A program made the position numbers and the translations under genes. Below are positions 1 through 5,968 of a stretch of 6,778 nt of DNA, piece by piece. Source of the stretch: Comamonadaceae bacterium (lineage in GTDB: Bacteria > Pseudomonadota > Gammaproteobacteria > Burkholderiales > Burkholderiaceae_C); assembly GCA_947374105.1 (NCBI GenBank), contig CANCAO010000091.1:1-6778 (forward strand). The letters are read 5' to 3'. Under the pieces are notes generated by a model. That model made no database searches. It was given only the letters and a program-made list of their open reading frames with translations, and had not been told where the DNA came from. Positions within the stretch are counted from its first letter, which is position 1; each line of letters starts with the position of its first letter.

Positions 1-612
1 CAGTCGGGTTTCAGGTGGCAGGCTCAGGATTTTCTGGACGGATTTAAATAGCATCTGCGCATCGCCCCCCGGGAAGTCGCAACGTGCTGTACCGACATCC
101 GGCATGAACAGTGTGTCGCCGACAAACACCGCATCACCAAACTGATAGGCCATGCAAGCCGGCGTGTGTCCCGGTACGCAGAGTGCCTTGCCTGTCAATG
201 TGCCGATCTGGATAGCCTCACCCTCTTTGAATAGATGGTCGAACTGTGAGCCATCGAGCTTGAATTCTGGCTCCAAATTAAAGACACGGTGGAAGACTTT
301 TTGTACTTCCGTGATGTGTTCCCCCATGGCGACCTTGCCGCCCAAATTGGCCTTGAGATAGGGTGCAGCCGAGAGGTGGTCGGCATGCGCGTGGGTCTCC
401 AGAATCCACGCCACTGTGAGTTGATTTTCTTTGACATATTCCAGCACTTTGTCTGCGCTGGAATGATCCGTGCGGCCTGACTTGGGATCGTAGTCGAGCA
501 CTGAATCAATGATGGCGCAGACACTCCCGACGCCCTGGTGGACGACATAAGTCACCGTCCAGGTTGCGGGGTCGAACAGGCCGTGAACTTGCGGATGGGG
601 CAGAGAAGCCAT
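1..612 (-). CDS. MBL-fold persulfide (sulfur) dioxygenase-like protein, Blh/ETHE1 type; 3' end beyond window
   Basis: Reading the minus strand from the ATG at 612-610 gives 204 uninterrupted codons to the window edge, so the C-terminus is missing; family members are usually near 285-290 residues. The metal-site motif THAHADH lies at residues 73-79 (H74, H76, D78, H79), followed by PGHTP with H149 and GDTLF with D166. The stretch MPDVGTARCDFPGG (170-183) is typical of the ETHE1/Blh sulfur dioxygenase branch rather than of beta-lactamases or glyoxalase II. Known enzymes of this branch are cytoplasmic non-heme iron dioxygenases that convert glutathione persulfide to sulfite plus GSH. The start is supported by AAGGAAA seven bases upstream. 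The gene is divergent from bigR and shares its regulatory gap, as in known BigR regulons. Unlike Xylella and Agrobacterium Blh, it has no N-terminal DUF442 domain; here that domain sits on the SQR. Substrate is inferred from family and context. Confidence 0.9.
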   Translation of the reverse strand, partial: MASLPHPQVHGLFDPATWTVTYVVHQGVGSVCAIIDSVLDYDPKSGRTDHSSADKVLEYVKENQLTVAWILETHAHADHLSAAPYLKANLGGKVAMGEHITEVQKVFHRVFNLEPEFKLDGSQFDHLFKEGEAIQIGTLTGKALCVPGHTPACMAYQFGDAVFVGDTLFMPDVGTARCDFPGGDAQMLFKSVQKILSLPPETRL

Positions 613-619
613 GGGTGTC

Positions 620-626
620 TTTCCTT
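620..626 (-). promoter_or_regulatory. Ribosome binding site of the dioxygenase gene
   Basis: On the minus strand this reads AAGGAAA, seven bases before the ATG at 612-610. It supports that start codon, which otherwise lies next to the left boundary of the divergent regulatory gap. Confidence 0.7.
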
Positions 627-641
627 GAAAAATTTACACTC

Positions 642-670
642 AGTCTATTGACATACAATATATTTGTCAA
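642..670 (-). promoter_or_regulatory. Sigma70-type promoter for the dioxygenase gene (leftward)
   Basis: Reading the minus strand, a perfect TTGACA -35 element (670-665) is followed after 17 bases by TAGACT (647-642), a 4-of-6 match to the -10 consensus. Transcription would start near 635, giving a leader of a little over 20 bases before the ATG. The -35 hexamer is also the right arm of the inverted repeat, so this promoter is interlocked with the rightward one. The -10 is mediocre, so the assignment is moderately sure. Confidence 0.5.
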
Positions 671-672
671 TA
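646..672. promoter_or_regulatory. Inverted repeat, likely operator for the BigR/SqrR-type repressor
   Basis: Perfect 8-base inverted arms TATTGACA (646-653) and TGTCAATA (665-672) are separated by 11 AT-rich bases. Each arm contains the -35 hexamer of one of the two divergent promoters, so a dimer bound here could block both. ArsR-family repressors commonly bind AT-rich palindromes between themselves and divergently transcribed targets. That this repressor binds here is inferred from position and symmetry. Confidence 0.6.
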
Positions 673-676
673 TATT
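648..676 (+). promoter_or_regulatory. Sigma70-type promoter for the bigR operon (rightward)
   Basis: A perfect TTGACA -35 (648-653) is separated by the optimal 17 bases from TATATT (671-676), a 5-of-6 match to the -10 consensus. The start of transcription would fall near 683, only about 18 bases before the bigR ATG at 701. The promoter overlaps both palindromes in the gap, which fits autoregulation. This would be a strong promoter when derepressed. Confidence 0.7.
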
Positions 677-681
677 ATTGA
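667..681. promoter_or_regulatory. Compact palindrome over the bigR -10 element, possible second operator
   Basis: TCAATA (667-672) and TATTGA (676-681) form perfect 6-base inverted arms around a 3-base centre. The palindrome covers the proposed -10 box and reuses the right arm of the wider inverted repeat. With the arm at 646 there are three TATTGA half-sites in alternating orientation. An AT-rich palindrome covering the -10 is what I recall for BigR boxes in other bacteria. Binding is not demonstrated by sequence alone. Confidence 0.4.
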
Positions 682-700
682 TTGCTTATTTAAAAATTCA

Positions 701-1021
701 ATGAAAACTGAAACTATCGACCTAGCCGCCATGCAGACTGCTGCCGCACAGGCCTGCCAACTCATGAAAGTTCTGGCCAACCCAGACCGTCTGTTGATTC
801 TTTGTCAGCTCTCGCAGGGCGAGAAGCGCGTGGGCGAGCTGGAAGAACTTTTGGGCATTGGCCAACCCACGCTTTCACAGCAACTGACGGTGTTGCGTGA
901 CGAGGCGCTGGTCTCAACACGCCGTGAGGGGAAAAATATTTACTACCAATTGGCTAGCCCTAGGGCGCTGGAAATCATGCGGGCTTTGTATGGGCAATTT
1001 TGCGGGAGTCCAAAACTATGA
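701..1021 (+). CDS. bigR: ArsR-family persulfide-sensing repressor, BigR/SqrR/PmpR type
   Basis: This 106-residue protein has the size and winged-helix layout of ArsR repressors: the helix-turn-helix region around GIGQPTLSQQLTVLRDE (52-68), then the wing around REGKNIYYQL (75-84). It has three cysteines, C19, C35 and C101. C35 in RLLILCQL and C101 near the C-terminus are 66 residues apart, the spacing of the redox pair in BigR (C42/C108) and SqrR (C41/C107), where persulfides form a polysulfide bridge that releases DNA. C19 is probably an extra, non-essential cysteine. The typical metal-site motif ELCVCDL of ArsR/SmtB is absent, which argues against a metal sensor. The first ATG has no clear Shine-Dalgarno sequence, and the in-frame Met11 and Met22 have none either, so 701 is kept. 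The stop overlaps the next ATG (ATGA). It probably represses its own operon and the divergent dioxygenase gene. Confidence 0.93.
   Translation: MKTETIDLAAMQTAAAQACQLMKVLANPDRLLILCQLSQGEKRVGELEELLGIGQPTLSQQLTVLRDEALVSTRREGKNIYYQLASPRALEIMRALYGQFCGSPKL
1004..1008 (+). promoter_or_regulatory. Ribosome binding site deciding the start of the first YeeE gene
   Basis: GGGAG lies inside the end of bigR, nine bases before the ATG at 1018. It favours that ATG over the in-frame TTG at 1000, which would add six residues (TTG plus RESKT) and leave the GGGAG inside the coding sequence. Confidence 0.65.
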
Positions 1022-1455
1022 CGATTGATTGGATTCATTTCACGCCTTGGGCTTCGTTGTCGGGCGGTGTCTTGCTTGGCGTTGCCTCGGCCCTGTTTAT
1101 TTTGTTGAATGGACGGATTCTGGGCATCAGCGGGATTTTGGGTGGCTTGTTGCCCCTTAAGTCGGGTGACTTGGGGTGGCGGCTTACTTTTCTTTTGGGA
1201 ATGGCCGCTGCGCCATGGGTGTTTACCTGGTTAGCGCCTGCGGGCTTCCTGCAGTCCCCTCGCATTGATGCCAGCAACGCTGTGATTGTTGTGGCGGGCC
1301 TCTTGGTTGGGCTGGGTACGCGCTACGGCTCGGGCTGCACCAGTGGCCATGGGGTTTGCGGCTTGTCTCGCTTGTCGCCCCGGTCTTTGGTGGCAACCCT
1401 GACCTTCATGGGCGCTGGTTTTTTGACGGTTTATTTGCTTAGGCACGTGGTTTAA
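1018..1455 (+). CDS. YeeE/YedE-family membrane protein, first half (PmpA-like)
   Basis: The protein has 145 residues and about four hydrophobic segments (roughly 13-33, 55-75, 85-103 and 122-142), so it is an inner-membrane protein. The motif [12 protein letters not shown] (104-115, with C107 and C114) is the signature of the YeeE/YedE family, whose full-length member TsuA takes up thiosulfate through a cysteine-lined path. At half the usual length it corresponds to one of the two internal repeats, and the other half is encoded immediately downstream. Such pairs (called PmpA/PmpB in Serratia) are standard members of BigR/PmpR regulons. The substrate is presumably thiosulfate or another small sulfur species, direction unknown. 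It starts inside the bigR stop codon, which suggests translational coupling. Confidence 0.88.
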   Translation: MTIDWIHFTPWASLSGGVLLGVASALFILLNGRILGISGILGGLLPLKSGDLGWRLTFLLGMAAAPWVFTWLAPAGFLQSPRIDASNAVIVVAGLLVGLGTRYGSGCTSGHGVCGLSRLSPRSLVATLTFMGAGFLTVYLLRHVV

Positions 1456-1459
1456 GGAG
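1454..1459 (+). promoter_or_regulatory. Ribosome binding site of the second YeeE gene
   Basis: AAGGAG overlaps the TAA stop of the preceding gene and sits seven bases before the ATG at 1467, fixing that start. Confidence 0.75.
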
Positions 1460-1466
1460 TTGCATC

Positions 1467-1898
1467 ATGTCTCGCATTTCTGAATTTTTGGTGGGTCTGC
1501 TGTTTGGTTTGGGTCTGCTGCTGTCTGGTATGGCCGATCCGGGTAAGGTGTTGGGTTTTCTGGATTTGTTTGGCCCCTGGGATCCATCGTTGGCATTTGT
1601 CATGGGTGGCGCGATTGGGGTCGGTTTCTTTGCGTTTACCTTGGCAAAGAAGCGCACCACCACCTTCTTGGGCAGTGCCTTGCACTTGCCAAAGACCAGC
1701 CAGATTGACAAGCGACTGGTCATCGGCGCTCTGTTGTTTGGTGCGGGCTGGGGTTTGGCGGGTTTTTGCCCCGGCCCAGGCCTGGTCTCTTTGGCTTCTG
1801 GTCAAGCCAAGGCGGGCGTCTTTGTCGGGGCAATGATCGCGGGAATGCTTTTGTATGAGTGGGCAGATCGTTATCTGCACCAAGCGCGTGCCCGCTAG
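1467..1898 (+). CDS. YeeE/YedE-family membrane protein, second half (PmpB-like, DUF6691)
   Basis: The 143-residue protein has about four hydrophobic segments (roughly 6-20, 42-60, 84-104 and 113-132). Near the N-terminus it carries GMADPGKVLGFLD (21-33), and later GWGLAGFCPGPG (94-105) with its only cysteine, C101. Both are recognisable marks of the second-half YeeE/YedE proteins. The order, first half then second half 11 bases apart, matches PmpA/PmpB pairs, so the two products probably assemble into one sulfur-anion channel equivalent to a fused YeeE. The N-terminus is hydrophobic but is better read as a first membrane helix than as a cleaved signal. Control would be from the bigR promoter, as no separate promoter is visible. 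Confidence 0.88.
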   Translation: MSRISEFLVGLLFGLGLLLSGMADPGKVLGFLDLFGPWDPSLAFVMGGAIGVGFFAFTLAKKRTTTFLGSALHLPKTSQIDKRLVIGALLFGAGWGLAGFCPGPGLVSLASGQAKAGVFVGAMIAGMLLYEWADRYLHQARAR

Positions 1899-1923
1899 TA
1901 ACCCATCTGTTAGCAATTTTAAA

Positions 1924-1929
1924 AAGGAG
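1924..1929 (+). promoter_or_regulatory. Ribosome binding site of the DUF442-SQR fusion gene
   Basis: AAGGAG eight bases before the ATG at 1938 is the strongest Shine-Dalgarno sequence in the operon. It lies in a 39-base gap that shows no convincing promoter or terminator. Confidence 0.75.
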
Positions 1930-1937
1930 ACAAGATC

Positions 1938-3608
1938 ATGGAAATCAAGACACTGAGTTCGATGCTTTCGGTATCAGCACAAATCACCCTTGCTGATCTT
2001 TCCCAGCTTGCCGAGGCGGGCTTCAAATCGATCATCTGTAATCGACCTGATGGCGAAAGCGCCGATCAGCTTGGCTACAAAGAAATAGAGGCTGCCGCCA
2101 GTCACGCAGGTTTCCAATGCCGTTACCTGCCCGCAGAGTCCGGCAAAGTCACGGATGAGCAGGGACTTGCTTTTGGACAATTGATGGATGAGTTGCCTAA
2201 GCCGATATTGGCTTATTGCCGTACAGGCATGCGATCCACGACCTTATGGGCACTGTCGCAGGCGGCGGTTCACACACCGTTTTCGCACATCGTTGAGAGC
2301 GCCATGAAGGCTGGCTATGACTTGAAGGCTTTGCAGCGTCGCCTTCTCAACGGCGGTAAAACGCCAATTGAGGTGGCAGAGGCTTCGCATGAGGTGGTCA
2401 TCATCGGTGGCGGGGCGGCCGGTATCGCAGTGGCCTCCAGCCTGTTGGCGCGCAGGCCCGGTTTGGACATCGCGATCATCGATCCCGCAGATACGCACTA
2501 TTACCAGCCGGGTTGGACCATGGTGGGGGCGGGTATTTTTGATGCGGCATTCACAGCGCGCGCTCAGGCGTCGGTCATGCCCGGTGGTGTCCACTGGATC
2601 AGGGCCGGTGTCGCCGCCTTTGAACCTGAAAAAAATGCGGTCATCCTTGAAGGCTGCCGTGTGGTCAGCTACAAGCAACTGGTGGTGTGCCCCGGTCTCA
2701 AGCTTGACTGGCAAGGTATTGCTGGCCTGCCAGAAACGTTGGGGCGCAACGGCGTCACCTCCAACTACCGCTACGACCTGGCTCCCTATACATGGCAGCT
2801 GGTGCAACAACTGCGCGGTGGGCGTGCTGTGTTTACGCAGCCGCCTATGCCAATCAAGTGTGCCGGCGCACCGCAAAAAGCCATGTATCTGTCGGCTGAC
2901 CATTGGCGGCGCCAAGGGGTTCTCAAAGATATTGATATTCAGTTTTGCAATGCCGGCGCGGTGTTGTTTGGTGTGGCCGATTACGTCCCTGCCTTGATGG
3001 AGTACGTCAAAGCCTATGGCATCGGGCTTAACTTTGGACGAACCTTGGTGGCAATTGACGGGGATGCTAAGCAAGCCACGTTCAGCCAATTGAAGGCCGA
3101 TGGCAGCAAAGAAATAGTGACACAAGATTTCGATATGATTCATGTCGTTCCACCTCAAAAATCGCCCGACTTCATTCGCGTCAGTCCCTTGGCAGATGCA
3201 GCGGGTTGGGTGGATGTTGATGCGGCTACTTTGCGCCACAAGATTTATGCCAACATCTTCGCGCTTGGCGATGCGGGCAACACCAGCAATGCCAAAACGG
3301 CCGCTGCGGCGCGCAAGCAAGCACCGGTGGTGGCGCACAACTTGCTCGCCTTGCGCGGAGCGGTCAAGGGTCAAGCCCAGTACGACGGCTATGGGTCTTG
3401 CCCCTTGACCGTCGAGCGCGGAAAGATTGTGTTGGCTGAATTCACCTACGGTGGCAAAGTCACGCCCAGCTTCCCGAAATGGCTGATTGATGGTACCCAG
3501 CCCTCACGCTTGGCCTGGCATCTCAAAGAGCGAATTTTGCCGCCGCTGTATTGGCATGCCATGCTCAAGGGCAAAGAGTGGATGGCCAAGCCTGAATTGG
3601 TCGGCTGA
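1938..3608 (+). CDS. sqr: DUF442 (rhodanese-like sulfurtransferase) fused to type II sulfide:quinone oxidoreductase
   Basis: This 556-residue fusion has two parts. Residues 1-110 are a DUF442/TIGR01244 domain with NRPDGE (35-40) and the loop CRTGMRS (94-100); its C-x4-R spacing resembles the rhodanese active site with C94, although the fold is phosphatase-like. Residues 151-556 are an FAD-dependent oxidoreductase: dinucleotide motif IGGGAAG (156-162), acidic strand end D182, PIKCAGAPQK (305-314, C308), ADAAGWVDVD (419-428), FALGD (441-445) and a C-terminal region (YDGY, SCPL, LAEF) closely resembling human SQOR as I recall it. It probably acts at the inner membrane face, oxidising H2S and passing electrons to quinone, and the DUF442 domain could move the sulfane sulfur on. 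The residue matching human SQOR C379 is alanine (A446). Annotation pipelines often call such fusions phosphatase/oxidoreductase; phosphatase activity is unlikely. The stop overlaps the next start by one base. Confidence 0.9.
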   Translation: MEIKTLSSMLSVSAQITLADLSQLAEAGFKSIICNRPDGESADQLGYKEIEAAASHAGFQCRYLPAESGKVTDEQGLAFGQLMDELPKPILAYCRTGMRSTTLWALSQAAVHTPFSHIVESAMKAGYDLKALQRRLLNGGKTPIEVAEASHEVVIIGGGAAGIAVASSLLARRPGLDIAIIDPADTHYYQPGWTMVGAGIFDAAFTARAQASVMPGGVHWIRAGVAAFEPEKNAVILEGCRVVSYKQLVVCPGLKLDWQGIAGLPETLGRNGVTSNYRYDLAPYTWQLVQQLRGGRAVFTQPPMPIKCAGAPQKAMYLSADHWRRQGVLKDIDIQFCNAGAVLFGVADYVPALMEYVKAYGIGLNFGRTLVAIDGDAKQATFSQLKADGSKEIVTQDFDMIHVVPPQKSPDFIRVSPLADAAGWVDVDAATLRHKIYANIFALGDAGNTSNAKTAAAARKQAPVVAHNLLALRGAVKGQAQYDGYGSCPLTVERGKIVLAEFTYGGKVTPSFPKWLIDGTQPSRLAWHLKERILPPLYWHAMLKGKEWMAKPELVG

Positions 3609-5320
3609 TGAGCCTTTCTTTACCCGTGTTGGCGTGGGGACGCCGCTATGACCGCGCGACGCTGCTCAGCGATATGCTGGCTGCGTTGATCGTGACACTC
3701 ATGCTGATTCCGCAAAGCTTGGCCTATGCCTTGTTGGCCGGTTTGCCGCCCGAGGTGGGCTTATATGCCAGCGTTGCACCCTTGATTTTGTACGCCATTT
3801 TTGGCACCAGCCGGGTCTTGGCGGTTGGGCCGGTGGCTGTGGTGTCTCTCATGACCGCTGCCGCAATTGGTGAGCACGCCGTGGCCGGTTCGCAGGCCTA
3901 TTGGGCTATGGCGATTACCTTGGCGTTCATGTCGGGTGCCATGTTGCTGTTGATGGGTGTCTTGCGACTCGGCTTTTTGGCCAATTTTTTGAGTCACCCG
4001 GTGATTTCCGGTTTCATCTCTGCATCGGGTTTGCTGATTGCGGCCAGCCAGATCAAGACCCTGATGGGGGTTAAGGCTGAAGGGCACAACTTCATTGACT
4101 TGATCGCGGCCTTGGTGGGGCAGATCCAGAACATCCATGGGTTGACCTTGAGCGTCGGGGTGCTGGCCACCGGGTTCTTATTCTGGGTAAGGCGGGGTTT
4201 GAAGCCACTGCTCTTGCGTGTGGGATTGAACGCCCGAGTGGCGGACGCCATCGCCAAGGCCGGGCCGGTGGCGGCCATTGCGCTCACGACCCTGCTCACC
4301 TGGGCCTTTCAATGGCAAACGCAAGGTTTGAAGATTGTGGGCAGCGTGCCTCAAGGCTTGCCGCCCTTGACTGGGCCGCTGTGGGATATGGCACTTTGGA
4401 AGGCTTTGGCTGTTCCCGCTCTGTTGCTCAGTGTCGTCGGTTTTGTGGAATCGGTCTCGGTGGGGCAAACGCTGGCGGCCAAGCGTCGCCAGCGTATCGA
4501 ACCGGATCAGGAACTGGTGGCGCTGGGGGCGAGCAACTTGTCAGCGGCATTCACCGGGGGATTTCCTGTCACAGGTGGCTTCGCCCGTTCCGTGGTCAAC
4601 TTTGATGCGGGTGCCCAAACCCCCGCTGCGGGTGTTTTTACGGCGATTGGCATCACACTGGCCTCACTCTTGTTGACGCCTGCCCTGTACTACCTGCCGC
4701 AGGCCACACTCGCTGCCACCATCATTGTGGCGGTCTTGTCTCTGGTGGATTTGAGCATTCTCAAAAAAACCTGGGCCTACTCAAAAACCGACTTCATGGC
4801 CGTACTGGCCACGCTTATCGCGACCCTGACGGTGGGGGTTGAAATGGGACTGGTGATCGGCGTGGGGCTTTCGTTGGCGTTATTTTTATTTCGCACCAGT
4901 CGCCCCCATATTGCCGAAGTGGGCTTGGTGCCCGGCACCGAGCACTTCAGAAACATCAAGAGACACCAGGTTCTGGTCAGTCCGCGGGTGCTGAGTTTGC
5001 GTGTCGATGAGAGTTTGTATTTTGCAAATGCCCGCGCGTTGGAAGATCGGGTCAACGATGCTGTGGCCATTAACCCCCATTTGGAGCACGTCGTGCTTCA
5101 GTGTTCTGCCATCAATGACATAGACGCCAGTGCGCTTGAAAGTCTTGAGGCGATTGAAAACAGATTGGCTGATTCGGGGCTTGCGTTGCACTTGAGTGAG
5201 GTCAAAGGCCCGGTGATGGATCGGTTGAAAGACACCCACTTCCTGCACGATTTCAGAGGCCATGTGTTTCTTACGCACTACCAGGCTATTCAGGCACTTT
5301 CTCCTGAAATTATTCACTAA
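3608..5320 (+). CDS. SulP-family inorganic anion transporter with C-terminal STAS domain
   Basis: The 570-residue protein has the SulP (SLC26) layout. The first membrane region contains PQSLAYALLAGLPPEVGLY (35-53), followed by AVGPVAVVSLM (72-82), GFVESVSVGQTLA (278-290, E281) and GGFPVTGGFARS (317-328). The multi-helix transport domain runs to about residue 428, and a cytoplasmic STAS domain occupies roughly 455-560. Length is normal for bacterial SulP. The family moves sulfate, bicarbonate and related anions, often with sodium or protons. Between SQR and the methyltransferase, sulfate or sulfite movement, possibly export of oxidation end products, is the likeliest role, but substrate and direction are inferred; bicarbonate is a real alternative. 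Its ATG overlaps the SQR stop (TGATG), indicating translational coupling, and there is no separate promoter. Confidence 0.9.
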   Translation: MSLSLPVLAWGRRYDRATLLSDMLAALIVTLMLIPQSLAYALLAGLPPEVGLYASVAPLILYAIFGTSRVLAVGPVAVVSLMTAAAIGEHAVAGSQAYWAMAITLAFMSGAMLLLMGVLRLGFLANFLSHPVISGFISASGLLIAASQIKTLMGVKAEGHNFIDLIAALVGQIQNIHGLTLSVGVLATGFLFWVRRGLKPLLLRVGLNARVADAIAKAGPVAAIALTTLLTWAFQWQTQGLKIVGSVPQGLPPLTGPLWDMALWKALAVPALLLSVVGFVESVSVGQTLAAKRRQRIEPDQELVALGASNLSAAFTGGFPVTGGFARSVVNFDAGAQTPAAGVFTAIGITLASLLLTPALYYLPQATLAATIIVAVLSLVDLSILKKTWAYSKTDFMAVLATLIATLTVGVEMGLVIGVGLSLALFLFRTSRPHIAEVGLVPGTEHFRNIKRHQVLVSPRVLSLRVDESLYFANARALEDRVNDAVAINPHLEHVVLQCSAINDIDASALESLEAIENRLADSGLALHLSEVKGPVMDRLKDTHFLHDFRGHVFLTHYQAIQALSPEIIH

Positions 5321-5325
5321 ACACC

Positions 5326-5946
5326 ATGCACGCCAAACACCACTGGGAACAGGTTTACAGCACCAAGTCGAGTGACAGCGTGAGCTGGTTTCAACCGCAC
5401 GCCGAGCCGTCACTGCGGCTGATTGAAGACACCGGTATTCCCCTGAGTGCATCCATCATTGACGTCGGTGGTGGCGCATCCACTCTGGTGGATGATTTGT
5501 TGGGTGCGGGTTATCAATCGTTAAGCGTGCTTGACCTGTCTGGTTCGGCGTTGACGGTTGCGCAAAAACGCCTGGGTGCAAAAGCCGCCGGTGTTCGTTG
5601 GATCGAAGCCAACATCACTCAAGCCCAATTGCCCGTTCATGGCTACGACGTTTGGCATGACCGGGCTGTGTTTCATTTTTTGACCGACCCGGTTGACCGT
5701 CATGCCTATGTGCAGGCCGTTCTTCGTTCGGTCAAGCCCGGGGGCTATGTCATCGTTGCTACATTTGCCGAAGATGGTCCGCTTCAATGCAGCGGCTTGC
5801 CGGTGATGCGATACAACGCTGAGGAGCTACACGCCGAATTTGGGACACCCTTTACGTTGCTTCGGCACGAACAGGAAGCACACCACACGCCATCAGGAAG
5901 CGTGCAGAAGTTCATTTATTGCTATTGCCGTAAAAATAACGACTGA
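5326..5946 (+). CDS. Class I SAM-dependent methyltransferase, substrate unknown
   Basis: The 206-residue protein is a stand-alone Rossmann-fold methyltransferase. Motif I is IIDVGGGAST (44-53), the acidic residue after strand 2 is in VLDLS (68-72), motif IV is around WHDRAVFHFL (110-119), and KPGGY (137-141) follows. The N-terminus, with HHWEQVY (5-11) and VSWFQPH (19-25), is typical of a widespread small methyltransferase group with no assigned substrate that I know of. Only five bases separate it from the SulP stop, and there is no good Shine-Dalgarno sequence, so translation may depend on coupling. In this sulfur operon a thiol, sulfide or metalloid methylation role is conceivable, but nothing in the residues proves it. 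The start is supported by the conserved-looking N-terminus. Confidence 0.85.
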   Translation: MHAKHHWEQVYSTKSSDSVSWFQPHAEPSLRLIEDTGIPLSASIIDVGGGASTLVDDLLGAGYQSLSVLDLSGSALTVAQKRLGAKAAGVRWIEANITQAQLPVHGYDVWHDRAVFHFLTDPVDRHAYVQAVLRSVKPGGYVIVATFAEDGPLQCSGLPVMRYNAEELHAEFGTPFTLLRHEQEAHHTPSGSVQKFIYCYCRKNND

Positions 5947-5956
5947 GACTTGCCCA

Positions 5957-5962
5957 AGAGGA
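5957..5962 (+). promoter_or_regulatory. Ribosome binding site of the GDCCVxC gene
   Basis: AGAGGA six bases before the ATG at 5969 supports this start. The open frame extends upstream through the methyltransferase gene to 5840, but that stretch has no family resemblance. A nearer ATG at 5962 is out of frame and hits a stop within four codons. Confidence 0.6.
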
Positions 5963-5968
5963 TGCCCC

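Noticed and set aside
94..99. DUF442 loop as a protein tyrosine phosphatase active site (residues 94-99 of the 1938-3608 product; coordinates here are residue numbers)
   Set aside because: The phosphatase signature needs cysteine, five residues, then arginine. Here four residues lie between C94 and R99, and no histidine precedes the cysteine, so a rhodanese-like role is favoured.
633..659. Alternative rightward promoter TTTACA with TACAAT
   Set aside because: The -10 is good, but the spacer is only 15 bases; TTGACA with 17 bases to TATATT is the better pair.
1000..1017. TTG start at 1000 for the first YeeE gene
   Set aside because: The ATG at 1018 has GGGAG at a good distance and forms a typical ATGA overlap with the bigR stop; the TTG has no ribosome binding site.
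1452..1916. Minus-strand open frames opposite the second YeeE gene
   Set aside because: The translations are low-complexity (rich in Q, K, T, R) with no recognisable motif, while the plus strand encodes a clear membrane family protein with a ribosome binding site.
2244..3374. Long minus-strand open frame (376 codons) opposite the SQR gene
   Set aside because: It lies wholly inside the well-supported fusion gene, its translation resembles no family I know, and long antisense frames are common opposite GC-biased coding sequence.
5840..5968. N-terminal extension of the GDCCVxC frame into the methyltransferase gene
   Set aside because: The extension overlaps a solid gene in another frame and has no family resemblance; the ATG at 5969 has its own ribosome binding site.
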